NCBI RefSeq assembly: GCF_000725425.1
Contig: NZ_CP006019.1
Coordinates: 62,001 to 126,000, forward strand
DNA length: 64,000 bases
Origin: Palaeococcus pacificus DY20341
GTDB taxonomy: Archaea; Methanobacteriota_B; Thermococci; Thermococcales; Thermococcaceae
Direction: 5' to 3'
Within the stretch, counting starts at the first letter, position 1, and every line of letters begins with the position of its first letter. A program made the translations under genes and the position numbers. Below the pieces are notes generated by a model. It was not told the origin of the DNA, ran no database searches, and saw only the letters and a list, made by a program, of their open reading frames with translations. This document shows, one piece after another, positions 46,085 through 55,332 of this stretch.

Positions 46085-46124
46085 CTGATTTTTTAATTCT
46101 TAAAATTGGAGAAGAAAAAATCAG
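46085..46124. terminator. bidirectional terminator between purE and purT
   Basis: CTGATTTTTT (46085-46094) and AAAAAATCAG (46115-46124) form a perfect 10-bp inverted repeat. Each arm gives a T6 tract at the end of the transcript on its strand. The right arm overlaps the purT stop codon. Confidence 0.6.
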
Positions 46125-47410
46125 AGCAGGTGCCTCTTTTTAATAAACTCTTGACTCTGCCACTCTCCGCTCCTAGCTTTGAGCTCTATCATGTGGGCAA
46201 CTTTCTCCGCCTTCTTCTTTGCTTTCTGCACATCATTGTCCCAAGCAAGAGCAACGCCCAAGCGTCTTCCCTTGTATGCTGAAGGCTTTCCAAAGAACCT
46301 AATTGTTGTGTTCGGAACGCTCAATGCATTGAAAACGTTCCTAAACCTTGGAGCGTAGCCCTCTTGATTCGATAGAATAACGTGGGTTGCTGCAGGGGTT
46401 AAAAGTGGGAACATCCTAACACCGTTCTCTTCAATTGCGGGTATCGGGAGCCCTAAAATCGCTCTAACGTGGAGTCCCATCTCAGAGAAGCCCGTTGGAT
46501 GGGATGCCATGGTTACCATTCCTGTGTCGTGGGGCCTCGGGGAAACCTCATTTGCCCAGACTTTGTCGCCTTTAACAAACATCTCAACTCCAAAAAGTCC
46601 TAGCCCCCCAAGCGCATCGGTAATTTTCTTTGCTATCCTGTAAACCTCGCGCTCAGCTTTTTCGCTTATCTCCGCAGGCTGCCAGCTTGAGTGATAATCT
46701 CCGTCAATTTGGTAATGGCCGACAGGCTTTGGAAAAGTTGTAACTATTTTACCGTTCTCATCGAGGTGCCTAACAGCTAGCTCTGTGATCTCAATATCAA
46801 AGTCAATATGCTCTTCAACGATTATTTTATCCGCACTACCGCGAGCTTTCTTCTTTGCTATCTCCCATGCCTTTGGAATGTCTTCAGGGCCTTTAACGAA
46901 GTAAGAGCCCTTTCCGCTCGAGCTCATTATCGCTTTCGTATGGCAGGGATAGCCAATCTTTTCGCACGCCTCGTAGAGCTCATCTAGGGTTGTAGCATAT
47001 GCGTATCTCGATGTGGGGACTTTTGCCTCTTTCGCCAGTGTTTCCCTAGTCCTCTCTCTGTGCATGGCTATCCAAGTGGCTTTAGCGTTCGGCACAACGA
47101 AGTAGCCTTCTTTTTCAATCTCAAAGAGTGCATCTAGGTTTATGGCCTCAATCTCCGGAACTATTGCATTGGGTTGCTCCCTCTCAACGACGCTCCAAAG
47201 GAAGTCTTTGTCCTTCATATTGCCGACATAGCTTTTATGAGCAACCTGCATGGCTGGAGCATTTGGATATCTGTCGACTGCAATAACCTCAACACCAAGT
47301 CTTTGAGCCTCTATGGCTATCTCCTTTCCCAATTCGCCGCTTCCAAGGAGGAGGATCTTAACAGCAGAATCCGTTAAGGGAGTTCCTATCTCATTTCTTA
47401 TCCCGACCAT
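46121..47410 (-). CDS. purT: formate-dependent GAR transformylase
   Basis: The 429-residue ATP-grasp enzyme makes FGAR from GAR, formate and ATP. It opens with IGTPLTDSAVKILLLGSGELGKE near residues 7-29, has SSSGKGSYFVKGPEDIP in the ATP site, and FGVEMFVKGDKVWANEVSPRPHDTGM-type metal-binding text (key piece NEVSPRPHDTGM). This separates it from the related PurK. Using formate twice (PurT and PurP) frees the pathway from folate, as expected for this group. The start at 47410 follows GGGTGG; the reading from 47440 overlaps the promoter element. Confidence 0.95.
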   Translation of the reverse strand: MVGIRNEIGTPLTDSAVKILLLGSGELGKEIAIEAQRLGVEVIAVDRYPNAPAMQVAHKSYVGNMKDKDFLWSVVEREQPNAIVPEIEAINLDALFEIEKEGYFVVPNAKATWIAMHRERTRETLAKEAKVPTSRYAYATTLDELYEACEKIGYPCHTKAIMSSSGKGSYFVKGPEDIPKAWEIAKKKARGSADKIIVEEHIDFDIEITELAVRHLDENGKIVTTFPKPVGHYQIDGDYHSSWQPAEISEKAEREVYRIAKKITDALGGLGLFGVEMFVKGDKVWANEVSPRPHDTGMVTMASHPTGFSEMGLHVRAILGLPIPAIEENGVRMFPLLTPAATHVILSNQEGYAPRFRNVFNALSVPNTTIRFFGKPSAYKGRRLGVALAWDNDVQKAKKKAEKVAHMIELKARSGEWQSQEFIKKRHLL

Positions 47411-47439
47411 ATTGACCACCCAATTGATTGACATTATCA

Positions 47440-47498
47440 TGTTAAAATTTGCAAATATTTAAGCGTTTTTGAACATAAAAATGGCAAAATTTTTAAAG
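47440..47498. promoter_or_regulatory. divergent purT/purM promoter region with pur-type elements
   Basis: TGTTAAAATTT (47440-47450) is identical to the elements before purD and purC. The minus-strand TATA box CTTAAATATT (47454-47463) follows. At the place expected for the palindrome, 47470-47487 (TGAACATAAAAATGGCAA) matches TTAACAAAAATTTGTTAA at 12 of 18 positions. A plus-strand TATA (TTTTTAAAG, about 47490-47498) serves purM. The match is weaker than at purD and purC. Confidence 0.45.
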
Positions 47499-47528
47499 CC
47501 TTACTGCGACTCCACTTTGGTGATGGCT

Positions 47529-48533
47529 ATGCTCACTTACGCTCAAGCTGGTGTTGATGATGAAAAAACCCAGAAAGCCCTAAGGGGAATTATCTCTCTT
47601 GCAAAAGCATCTTTTGAGTTTAGAAAAGGAAAGCTCGGCGAGCCTAAAGAGGACATAGGTCACTATGCCGCTTTGATGGATTTCAAGGAATTCTACCTCG
47701 CGATGACGACTGATGGGGTAGGCACGAAAATTTTGGTGGCCGAGGCAGTTGGAAAGTACGACACTATAGGTATTGACATGATAGCGATGAACGTTAACGA
47801 CCTAATTTGCGTTGGAGCCGAACCGATAGCTCTAGTGGACTATTTAGCGGTGAAAGAGCCCAATGATGAAGTTTTTGCCGAAATCGCCAAAGGGATATAC
47901 GAAGGAGCAAAGCAAAGTGGTATAGCTATTGTAGGAGGGGAGACAGCTGTCCTCCCTGAGCTTGTAAACGGCTTCGACTTGGCGGGAACTGCTATTGGTG
48001 TTGTTGAGAAAGAGAAGGTAATAACTGGGAAGAAAATAAAACCGGGAGATGCGGTAATAGGCATTGAAAGCTCTGGGATACACTCAAACGGGCTGACTTT
48101 AGCTAGGAAGCTCTTGATTCCAAAATATGGCCTTCATTATGAATATGATGGGAGAGAGCTCTGGGAGCACTTGCTCGAACCTACGAGGATCTACGTAAAG
48201 CCAATTTTGGAGCTTTTGGAGAGCGTTGAGGTAAAAGGATTAGCCCATATAACGGGGGGTGGGCTCTTGAACCTCAAGAGGATTACAGAATATGGCTTTT
48301 CCCTCGAGATGCCTGAGATAAAAGGAATATTTAAGCTAATTCACGAGAGCGGTGTCCCTCTTGAGGAGATGTTCCGCGTTTTCAACATGGGTATAGGTTT
48401 TGTGGTTGTTGTTGCTCAGGAGGAGAAGGAAGGAGCACTTGACGTGCTTAATAGATACTATCCCGCTCATGAAATTGGGATGGTTGTTAACGCACCTGCT
48501 GTCAATGTCGAGAATTACGGGATAACACTCTGA
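47529..48533 (+). CDS. purM: phosphoribosylformylglycinamidine cyclo-ligase (AIR synthetase)
   Basis: The 334-residue enzyme closes the imidazole ring, FGAM to AIR. It has [18 protein letters not shown] at the N-terminus, [31 protein letters not shown] (key DGVGTK), [11 protein letters not shown], and [12 protein letters not shown]. The start is set at 47529 because GGTGA lies exactly five bases upstream and family members begin with this text; the reading from 47469 adds 20 non-family residues. AIR feeds both the purine branch and ThiC. Confidence 0.95.
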   Translation: MLTYAQAGVDDEKTQKALRGIISLAKASFEFRKGKLGEPKEDIGHYAALMDFKEFYLAMTTDGVGTKILVAEAVGKYDTIGIDMIAMNVNDLICVGAEPIALVDYLAVKEPNDEVFAEIAKGIYEGAKQSGIAIVGGETAVLPELVNGFDLAGTAIGVVEKEKVITGKKIKPGDAVIGIESSGIHSNGLTLARKLLIPKYGLHYEYDGRELWEHLLEPTRIYVKPILELLESVEVKGLAHITGGGLLNLKRITEYGFSLEMPEIKGIFKLIHESGVPLEEMFRVFNMGIGFVVVVAQEEKEGALDVLNRYYPAHEIGMVVNAPAVNVENYGITL

Positions 48534-48594
48534 CCCCTTTACTCTTTTTAAGGAGAAATATTCTTATATGTGTATAGATATAGTTTTAATAGGG

Positions 48595-49680
48595 ATGACC
48601 GTGAATTCGCTTGTACTGGCTGTGGGACAGGGGATAAATACTCTCTTAAAATTATCAGCTTTCGTTCTCCTTCTCCATGCATATGTAAGCTATAAACGGA
48701 AATCTGCATTATTCTGGTCTCTTGCATTTTTAGTAGATGCCCTATCCATAGTTTCAGATATTGTTAGCGAACAGTATGGCCTTGCTATATTTCAGGCCCT
48801 TGCGGTGTCTCTACTGTTCTATGGTGCGTTTATTCTCCTTGAAGAAGAGGGCATGTCCCCATCTCAGCCATACATTAAGAACATCGCTGGATTAGCTCCC
48901 TTAATCTTGACTCTGTATATAATTACGTATTATGCCCTCAAGGAAGGTGCAAATCCTAGTTTTGATGAGCTGGCGCTGATGTATGGAATTGCAGGCTTTT
49001 TCCACTTCTTCACTGGAGCTCTGCTCTTCGGCCTTCACGGCGTATACATGAAAAGAGGGACTTATTTAGCTGCCGCATTTATGATTTATGGTATACATAA
49101 GATGGATTATCCATTTTTGAGGCCTGTGGAATGGTTTGCTCCTATAGGTTTTATTTTAGGTGCACTGTTTACCCTTTTTGAGGTAGTTCTGGTACTTGTT
49201 GTGGTCTCTTCAGATGAGTTCCGGAATTTAAACAGGCCAGTCTCTCAAGTGGATTTTAAAGAGGGGGTCATGATAATAAGTCCAAGAGAGTACCCAAAGA
49301 TTAAAGAGCATTTAAGAGATGCCCCTGTCTTAGCTTTTCTTAGAAAAGTAAAAGAGGCTCCTGAGAACTGGGAGGTTTATTTTATAACCAAAGTGGCGGG
49401 CTATAGGAGCATTTCTCCCACAGAGCCGGAGAAGATTGTAGAACTATCATGCAGGTACTTAATAGAAGCAAAGAAAAAGGGAATTAGCGGCGTAATCCTT
49501 CTCGACTGCATCGAATATTTACGAGCTTATAACGAGTTTATTTCGATTGCAAAGTTTTTAAGTGCGCTCAAGGACTATATAACAGTCTATGGGGGTACAC
49601 TTGTCCTTGTAATAGACAGCACTGCGTGGGATGAAAAAGAGATGGGTATGCTTAAGAGGGTTTTGGGAGTTGAGGTGTAG
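48595..49680 (+). CDS. membrane protein with C-terminal DUF835 domain
   Basis: The 361-residue protein has about seven N-terminal hydrophobic helices (to about residue 210). A cytoplasmic DUF835 domain follows: GVMIISPREYPKIKE near 222-236, FLRKVKEAPENWEVYFITKV, and GVILLDCIEYLRAYNEF (Walker B-like Asp). DUF835 is an archaeal family linked to RecA/KaiC-like folds and signalling-type architectures. The ATG at 48595 is preferred: the upstream ATG at 48568 lies inside the TATA-like CTTATATG. A sensor role is plausible but not shown. Confidence 0.65.
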   Translation: MTVNSLVLAVGQGINTLLKLSAFVLLLHAYVSYKRKSALFWSLAFLVDALSIVSDIVSEQYGLAIFQALAVSLLFYGAFILLEEEGMSPSQPYIKNIAGLAPLILTLYIITYYALKEGANPSFDELALMYGIAGFFHFFTGALLFGLHGVYMKRGTYLAAAFMIYGIHKMDYPFLRPVEWFAPIGFILGALFTLFEVVLVLVVVSSDEFRNLNRPVSQVDFKEGVMIISPREYPKIKEHLRDAPVLAFLRKVKEAPENWEVYFITKVAGYRSISPTEPEKIVELSCRYLIEAKKKGISGVILLDCIEYLRAYNEFISIAKFLSALKDYITVYGGTLVLVIDSTAWDEKEMGMLKRVLGVEV

Positions 49681-49682
49681 AG

Positions 49683-49835
49683 ATGGAGATAACACTAAAG
49701 AGAAAAGCATTCCTTGAAGAGCTTCCAAAGGTTGTTGAAGAGCTTATTGGGGAGTACGGGATTGAATTGAAGAGGATAGAAATAGAAGAAGACAAAAAAG
49801 GCTGCTACACTGTTCGTGCAACATATGAGCGCTAA
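49683..49835 (+). CDS. small protein, 50 residues, tail-to-tail with purC
   Basis: Fifty codons encode MEITLKRKAFLEELPK... ending ...CYTVRATYER. GAGGTG stands a few bases before the ATG, and the gene begins two bases after the DUF835 stop, so it is probably the second gene of that operon. Composition is charged with one Cys and no motif I recognise. Its last four bases overlap the convergent purC stop. Confidence 0.6.
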   Translation: MEITLKRKAFLEELPKVVEELIGEYGIELKRIEIEEDKKGCYTVRATYER

Positions 49836-50518
49836 GTTAAGCGGTTGTAGAGTTCTTCGTAAGCGGAAATTAAATCTCCTTTGTTGAACCTAAAGACATC
49901 TTTGTCAAGGCTCTCTTTGGTCTCAGCATCCCAGAAGCGGCATGTGTCCGGGCTTATCTCGTCCGCTAGGACTATCTCTCCATTGGCATTCTTTCCAAAT
50001 TCAAGCTTGAAATCAACGAGAATAATGCCTTTCTTCTCAAAATACTCTTTTAATATCTCGTTCACCTTTAGAGCAATGTTCTCCATCTCCTTAATTTCGG
50101 CTTCACTTACTCCCAAGGCTCTCGCATGATAGTAGTTTATCATTGGGTCGCTGAGGGCATCTTCTTTGTAGTAGAGCTCTACTATTGGCTCTTTTAGCTG
50201 AGTGCCTTCGTTAAAGGGCAACCTCTTCTTTAAGCTTCCTGCCACGACGTTTCTAACCACGACTTCGAGTGGGTACATCTTTAAGTGCTCGACTATGAGC
50301 TTATTTTCTCCGGCTATTCCTATGAAGTGGGTCTTTATGCCGTTTTCCTCAAGGAGGCGGAAGAGCTTTGCGGATATTTGGGCATTGAGCCAGCCTTTTC
50401 CCTTAAACTGTGCTTTCTTCCCACCGTTAAATGCAGTAGCATCATCTTTAAACTCCATAATCACTTTTCCATCGTCAAGCGGGATAACCTTTTTGGCTTT
50501 TCCTTCATAGATCTCCAT
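49832..50518 (-). CDS. purC: SAICAR synthetase (canonical copy)
   Basis: The 228-residue enzyme joins aspartate to CAIR. It has MEIYEGKAKKVIPLDDGKVIMEFKD (start YEGKAKKV), FKDDATAFNGGKKAQFKGKG, IILVDFKLEFGKNANGE, and the signature DEISPDTCRFWD. All expected regions are present. The start at 50518 follows GGTGA by five bases. It is divergent from purF and shares the central palindrome with it. A second, diverged copy lies at 61.3-62.0 kb. Confidence 0.96.
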   Translation of the reverse strand: MEIYEGKAKKVIPLDDGKVIMEFKDDATAFNGGKKAQFKGKGWLNAQISAKLFRLLEENGIKTHFIGIAGENKLIVEHLKMYPLEVVVRNVVAGSLKKRLPFNEGTQLKEPIVELYYKEDALSDPMINYYHARALGVSEAEIKEMENIALKVNEILKEYFEKKGIILVDFKLEFGKNANGEIVLADEISPDTCRFWDAETKESLDKDVFRFNKGDLISAYEELYNRLT

Positions 50519-50535
50519 AACCTTCACCATAAAAA

Positions 50536-50625
50536 TGTTAAAATTTTTAATTTATAAGGCTTTTCTTAACAAAATTTTGTTAATTAAAGGGCAAAGCTTT
50601 TAAGCTTAATGATGTAAAATTTTAC
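50536..50625. promoter_or_regulatory. divergent purC/purF promoter with perfect 18-bp palindrome
   Basis: TTAACAAAATTTTGTTAA (50566-50583) is a perfect palindrome. Toward purC, seven bases separate it from the TATA box CTTATAAATT (50549-50558), and two bases more from TGTTAAAATTT (50536-50546): exactly the purD spacings. Toward purF, a TATA-like GCTTTTAAGC (50597-50606) is followed by the palindrome GTAAAATTTTAC (50614-50625) near the expected transcription start. Confidence 0.7.
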
Positions 50626-50688
50626 TCGAAACCTCTGAGGATTTTAGCATTTTGGTGTTAATATTGATGCTTATCAACGGGTGATAGC

Positions 50689-52020
50689 ATGAGGGAGAAG
50701 TGTGGCATATTTGCAGCAAAAACAAGAAGTGCCAGCAAAAAAGCTTATTACTCTTTGTTGGCGCTGCAGCACAGAGGTCAAGAAAGCGCAGGAATAAGCA
50801 CATGGCAAGAAGGACTAAAGACGCACAAAGGGCTTGGCCTGGTATCTGAAGTTTTTAAAAACGGTGTTCTGAATAAGTTTAACTCCAACTTGGCAATTGG
50901 ACACGTTAGATATTCCACTTTTGGCGGATTAAACGAAGCACAGCCTTTGGAAGTTGAGTGCTGCGGCCTTAGATTGGCTCTGGTTCACAATGGAACTTTG
51001 ACCAACTACACACTTTTGCGCAAGAAATATGAAAGGGAAGGCTTTAAGTTCAATACATCTGTTGACAGTGAGATTTTAGGGATCGCATTCTTGAGGCATT
51101 ATTATGAGAGCAAAGACGAGTTTGATGCAATGAGTAGGGTTTTTGAGGAAGTTAAAGGGGCATATTCTGTTGCTTTTCTCTTTGAAGGTAAAATACTCGT
51201 TGCTAGGGATCCAATAGGGTTTAGGCCTTTGAGCTATGGCTTTGGTGACGGTCATTACTTTGCATCTGAAAGCTCCTCATTGAGGATGTTTGACCTTGAG
51301 ATCAGGGATGTAAAACCAGGGGAAGTTTTTGTGGTGGGTGAAAATGTTGAAAGCAAAGTTTTAAGTGTAAAGCCACATGCCCACTGCGTTTTTGAGTACA
51401 TCTACTTTGCGAGACCAGACAGTGTAATAGAAGGGAGAGGCATTTACAAGGCCAGGCTTGAGATGGGGCGTCAATTGGCGAGGGAGGATAACGTTGAGGC
51501 CGATGTCGTGATAGCGGTGCCTGACTCTGGAAGGGCGGCGGCGATAGGATACTCTTCAGAGAGCGGCGTTCCTTATGAAGAGGGGCTTATAAAAAACCGT
51601 TACATAGGGAGAACGTTTATAATGCCGAAGCAGGAGCTAAGGGATTTAAACGTTCAGCTAAAGCTGAGCCCTGTTGAGGGAGTGATTAAAGGCAAGAGGG
51701 TTATCTTAATCGATGATTCAATCGTCAGGGGCACAACTATGAGGCGCATCGTAGCTATGCTCAAAAAAGCGGGTGCCAGAGAGGTGCACGTTAGGATAGC
51801 CTCTCCACCTATAAGACACCCTTGCTATATGGGAATAGACATTCCGAGCAGGCATGAACTTATAGCTTCTTGGAAGAGCGTTAAAAGCATTGAGAAGGAA
51901 ATTGGGGCTGATTCTTTGAGGTATTTAAGCATAGATGGATTGGTCAAGGCTGTTGGATTGAACGATTTATGCTTGGCTTGTTTAAATGGGGTTTATCCAA
52001 AAGATGCCTTCGACTTTTAA
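50689..52020 (+). CDS. purF: amidophosphoribosyltransferase
   Basis: The 443-residue enzyme starts purine synthesis, PRPP and glutamine to phosphoribosylamine. The Ntn nucleophile is Cys5 in MREKCGIF, so a four-residue propeptide is removed. HRGQESAGI and GHVRYSTFG follow, and the PRPP site is [16 protein letters not shown]. Four cysteines ([25 protein letters not shown]) match the 4Fe-4S ligands of the Bacillus-type enzyme. GGTGA precedes the ATG. The 5' leader of about 65 bases holds short inverted repeats (CCTCTGAGG; TTGAT/ATCAA). Confidence 0.95.
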   Translation: MREKCGIFAAKTRSASKKAYYSLLALQHRGQESAGISTWQEGLKTHKGLGLVSEVFKNGVLNKFNSNLAIGHVRYSTFGGLNEAQPLEVECCGLRLALVHNGTLTNYTLLRKKYEREGFKFNTSVDSEILGIAFLRHYYESKDEFDAMSRVFEEVKGAYSVAFLFEGKILVARDPIGFRPLSYGFGDGHYFASESSSLRMFDLEIRDVKPGEVFVVGENVESKVLSVKPHAHCVFEYIYFARPDSVIEGRGIYKARLEMGRQLAREDNVEADVVIAVPDSGRAAAIGYSSESGVPYEEGLIKNRYIGRTFIMPKQELRDLNVQLKLSPVEGVIKGKRVILIDDSIVRGTTMRRIVAMLKKAGAREVHVRIASPPIRHPCYMGIDIPSRHELIASWKSVKSIEKEIGADSLRYLSIDGLVKAVGLNDLCLACLNGVYPKDAFDF

Positions 52021-52044
52021 GCAAAAACTTTATACGGCTTTTCT

Positions 52045-52063
52045 CTCACCAAACTTTGGTGAG
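52045..52063 (+). promoter_or_regulatory. perfect 19-bp palindrome at the nadB start
   Basis: CTCACCAAA-C-TTTGGTGAG has perfect 9-bp arms and ends three bases before the nadB ATG. It contains the GGTGA ribosome-binding site. The TATA box CTTTATACG lies at about 52028-52036, so the predicted transcription start falls inside the palindrome. It could be a repressor operator or, if the RNA starts earlier, a hairpin hiding the ribosome-binding site. Confidence 0.65.
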
Positions 52064-52066
52064 TAG

Positions 52067-53461
52067 ATGATAGGAATTATCGGCGGAGGAATCGCTGGCC
52101 TAACGGCTTCAATAGCCTTAGCAAGGAGAGGGTTTGAAGTTACGCTCATCCACGCTGGAATAAAGAACACAAACTCCTATTTAGCTCAGGCTGGAGTTGC
52201 TTTTCCTGTTCTTGAAGGGGATTCAATAAAAGCTCACGTTTTAGATACAATTAAAGCAGGACGCTACCTAAACGATGAGGAATCTGTTTGGAGTGTCATC
52301 TCGAAGGGCAGTGAAGCTTACGACTTCTTAACATCTCTCGGCTTGGAATTTGAGGCGAATGAAATTGAAGGAGGACATTCGTTCCCGAGAGTCTTCACCA
52401 TTAAGAACGAGACAGGAAAACACATGACAAGTCTTCTTTACTTAAGGGCCAAGGAGCTGGGAGTTCACTTTGTAGAGAAAACTGCAGGCTCTTTGGCGAT
52501 TAAAAACAACAAATGCTACGGTGTTTTCATTGATGGTGAGCTTTTAAAGTTCGATGCCACAATCTTAGCTGTTGGAGGGTACACCTCTCTCTTTAAGTAC
52601 TCTTCGGGCTCTCCTTTGAATTTGGGGATCTTAGTAGGGGACGCCATTATGAAAGGAGCTTTGGCAAGCAATTTGGAGTTTGTTCAGTTTCATCCCACGG
52701 GCTTTATTGGAAAGAAGGGAGTTGGACTAATAAGTGAGGCTGTTAGGGGACATGGGGCTAAGCTGGTTAATTCAAGTGGGGAAAGATTTGTAAACGAGCT
52801 CGAGCCGAGGGACGTTGTTGCGAGAGCCATCTATGCCCAAATGGAGAAAGGGGAAGATGTTTATCTAGATGCAACAAGGATAGAAGACTTTAAGTCTAAA
52901 TTCCCACAAATTTATGCTTTTTTAACTAAAGAGGGCATATCACCAAAGGAGGATCTGATTCCAATAGCCCCAATAGCCCACTACTCAATAGGGGGGCTTA
53001 GGGTTGATCTACACTACAGAACTAGCATTAAACATCTCTACGCCATAGGAGAGGCCGCGGATAACGGCTTCCACGGCGCTAATAGGTTGGCGAGCAACTC
53101 CCTTTTAGAGTGCATTGTGAGCGGTCTGGAGGTTGCAAGGACGATTTTTAGAGATATGCCGAAGTTTAAAGAAGAAAAAGAGCCAGAGGATACTACCCAA
53201 GAGCTCGGCGAGATTGGGGGTATTAAGGAAATCCTTTGGAGTCATGCTGGAATAGTGAGGACTCAAGAGGGACTTAAAGAAGGCCTGAAAAAGATTGAGA
53301 GCATCGAAGCAGACAGTAGAATTAAGCTCTTAGCAAGGGGCATATTGGAGTGTGCCCTAGCTAGGAAAGAAAGCCGAGGCGCACACTTTCGCAGGGACTA
53401 TCCATTCATGAGGAAGGAGTATGAGAGATTTAGCATATTTGACGGAACCTGCCATCTTTAG
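52067..53461 (+). CDS. nadB: L-aspartate oxidase
   Basis: The 464-residue flavoprotein oxidises aspartate to iminoaspartate, the first step of NAD synthesis here. It shows IGIIGGGIAGLTASIALARRG (FAD fold, residues 2-22), the active-site FVQFHPTGFIG, EAVRGHGAKLVN, and ANRLASNSLLECIVSG. It begins the series nadB, nadA, nadC, all on the plus strand in pathway order. The start lies directly after the 19-bp palindrome. Confidence 0.94.
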   Translation: MIGIIGGGIAGLTASIALARRGFEVTLIHAGIKNTNSYLAQAGVAFPVLEGDSIKAHVLDTIKAGRYLNDEESVWSVISKGSEAYDFLTSLGLEFEANEIEGGHSFPRVFTIKNETGKHMTSLLYLRAKELGVHFVEKTAGSLAIKNNKCYGVFIDGELLKFDATILAVGGYTSLFKYSSGSPLNLGILVGDAIMKGALASNLEFVQFHPTGFIGKKGVGLISEAVRGHGAKLVNSSGERFVNELEPRDVVARAIYAQMEKGEDVYLDATRIEDFKSKFPQIYAFLTKEGISPKEDLIPIAPIAHYSIGGLRVDLHYRTSIKHLYAIGEAADNGFHGANRLASNSLLECIVSGLEVARTIFRDMPKFKEEKEPEDTTQELGEIGGIKEILWSHAGIVRTQEGLKEGLKKIESIEADSRIKLLARGILECALARKESRGAHFRRDYPFMRKEYERFSIFDGTCHL

Positions 53462-53540
53462 CTTCCCACTTTTATGGCGTAAACTTTTAAGCATATAGTT
53501 GGGAGTATTTTTCAAGCATGAAATTAAGTGAGGTGTTCAT

Positions 53541-54443
53541 ATGGATATCATTGAGGAGATTTTAAAGTTGAAAGATGAGAAAAACGCGATAATCTTGGCT
53601 CACAACTACCAGCTTCCGGAAATTCAAGATATAGCTGACTTCCTTGGAGACAGCCTCGAACTAGCGAGGAAAGCCGTTGATGTTGATGCTGACATTATCC
53701 TCTTTGCAGGCGTTGATTTCATGGCAGAGACTGCCAAAATCCTAAATCCCACTAAAAAAGTGCTTCTTCCAACAAGAAGAGCAACGTGCGTGATGGCTAA
53801 CATGCTAAAGGTCGAGCACATCCTTGAAGCCAAAAAGAAGTATCCCGATGCTCCCGTCGTTCTCTATGTAAACACAACCGCCGAAACCAAAGCCTACGCC
53901 GATGTGACCGTTACATCAGCAAATGCTGCCAAGATTGTGGAAAAGCTTGACGCCGATACGATAATTTTTGGGCCTGATAACAATTTAGCGTACTATGTAG
54001 CAAAGAAAACCGGCAAGAGGATTATACCAATCCCAGAAGGCGGGCACTGCTATGTTCACAAGAAGTTCACCCTTGAGGACGTTGAAAGAGCAAGGAAAGA
54101 GTATCCAAATGCAAAGCTAATGGTTCACCCCGAGTGCAATCCCGAAGTCCAAGAGAAGGCCGATTTAATAGTCTCAACCGGTGGAATGGTTAGAAATGCT
54201 TGTCAGCACGACGAGTGGGTTGTCTTTACGGAGAAGGAAATGTGCTACCGCTTGCAAAAGCTCTATCCTGACAAAAAGTTCTATCCTGCAAAGGAGGAAG
54301 CCTTCTGCATTGGAATGAAATCAATTACGCTCAAGCACATTTATGAGTCCCTCAAAGAAGAGAAATACGAAATTGAAGTGCCCAAAGAAATTGCTGAAAA
54401 AGCCAAAAAGGCCATCGAGAGGATGCTGGAGATGAGCAAGTAG
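53541..54443 (+). CDS. nadA: quinolinate synthase
   Basis: The 300-residue enzyme condenses iminoaspartate with dihydroxyacetone phosphate to quinolinate using a 4Fe-4S cluster. The three cluster cysteines are in RRATCVMAN (C83), HPECNPEV (near 170) and EAFCIGMKS (near 256). [21 protein letters not shown] near residues 19-39 is the substrate motif. The length fits the compact Pyrococcus-type NadA. GGTG precedes the start; an upstream TATA-like ACTTTTAAGC indicates a separate promoter. Confidence 0.96.
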   Translation: MDIIEEILKLKDEKNAIILAHNYQLPEIQDIADFLGDSLELARKAVDVDADIILFAGVDFMAETAKILNPTKKVLLPTRRATCVMANMLKVEHILEAKKKYPDAPVVLYVNTTAETKAYADVTVTSANAAKIVEKLDADTIIFGPDNNLAYYVAKKTGKRIIPIPEGGHCYVHKKFTLEDVERARKEYPNAKLMVHPECNPEVQEKADLIVSTGGMVRNACQHDEWVVFTEKEMCYRLQKLYPDKKFYPAKEEAFCIGMKSITLKHIYESLKEEKYEIEVPKEIAEKAKKAIERMLEMSK

Positions 54444-54504
54444 TTAAGTAGAGAGGTAAACTTTCCATTTTCTTTACTTCTTAACTGGACAAGGTGGTGA
54501 TGAT

Positions 54505-55332
54505 ATGATTTCCCTTACATACCTTCTCCGCTTTCTGGAGGAAGACGCCCCATTCGGCGATGTCACGAGCGAAGCTGTTATTCCCGAGGATTTAGAAGCT
54601 GAAGCGGTGATTATAGCAAAGCAAGATGGGATTATAGCGGGCCTGGAAGAGGCGAAAGCCCTTTTTGAGCACTTCGGCGTTAAAGTTGAGCTTAAAGCTA
54701 AGGACGGCGATGAAGTGAAGAAGGGAGCAGTAGTTATAAAGCTCGAGGGCAACGCACGAAAAATTTTGCTGGTGGAGAGGACAGCTCTCAACATCATGGG
54801 GAGGATGAGCGGCATAGCTACTCAAGTGAGAAGACTTATGGAGAAAGTTAGAGCTGTTAACCCAAATGTAAGGGTTGCCGGAACGAGGAAGACGCTGTTA
54901 AAGCCCCTCGATAAGAAAGCCCTCCTGCTCGGCGGCGGAGAAATGCACCGCTTTTCCTTGAGCGACGCCATACTCATAAAGGACAATCACCTTGCTCTCG
55001 TTCCGCTTGAAGAGGCAATTAAGCGTGCAAAGGCCTTCAGCGTCTATAAGGTTGTTGAGGTCGAGGTGGAGAGCTTGGAAGATGCTCTAAAAGCCGCTAA
55101 TGCTGGTGCAGATGTGATAATGCTCGATAACATGACGCCAGAGCAAATCGAAGAAGTCCTTGAGGCTTTAAAGCGTGAAGGGCTTAGGGATAGAGTTAAG
55201 ATTGAAGTGAGCGGCGGTATAACTGAGGAGAACATAGGGGATTATGCTAAGCTTGACATTGATGTTATAAGCCTCGGAGCTTTAACGCACAGCGTGAAGA
55301 ACTTCGATGTCAGCTTGGAGATTCTTCATTAG
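54505..55332 (+). CDS. nadC: nicotinate-nucleotide pyrophosphorylase (carboxylating)
   Basis: The 275-residue enzyme converts quinolinate and PRPP to nicotinate mononucleotide. It has EDAPFGDVTSEAVIP near residues 12-26, RTALNIMGRMSGIAT near 92-106, AGTRKTLLKPLDKKALLLGGG-type text (key GTRKT, LDK, GGG), ILIKDNHLA, and EVSGGITEENI. It completes the nadBAC set. It ends four bases into the convergent MFS gene. Confidence 0.95.
   Translation: MISLTYLLRFLEEDAPFGDVTSEAVIPEDLEAEAVIIAKQDGIIAGLEEAKALFEHFGVKVELKAKDGDEVKKGAVVIKLEGNARKILLVERTALNIMGRMSGIATQVRRLMEKVRAVNPNVRVAGTRKTLLKPLDKKALLLGGGEMHRFSLSDAILIKDNHLALVPLEEAIKRAKAFSVYKVVEVEVESLEDALKAANAGADVIMLDNMTPEQIEEVLEALKREGLRDRVKIEVSGGITEENIGDYAKLDIDVISLGALTHSVKNFDVSLEILH

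Noticed and set aside
50626-50688. Purine riboswitch in the purF leader
   Set aside because: Only short inverted repeats (CCTCTGAGG and TTGAT/ATCAA) are seen; the three-way junction core of purine aptamers is missing.
54495-54540. C/D box sRNA over the nadC start (GTGATGA present)
   Set aside because: A C box-like GTGATGA is there, but no CTGA D box follows at the right distance (CTGG only), and the GGTGA belongs to the ribosome-binding site.
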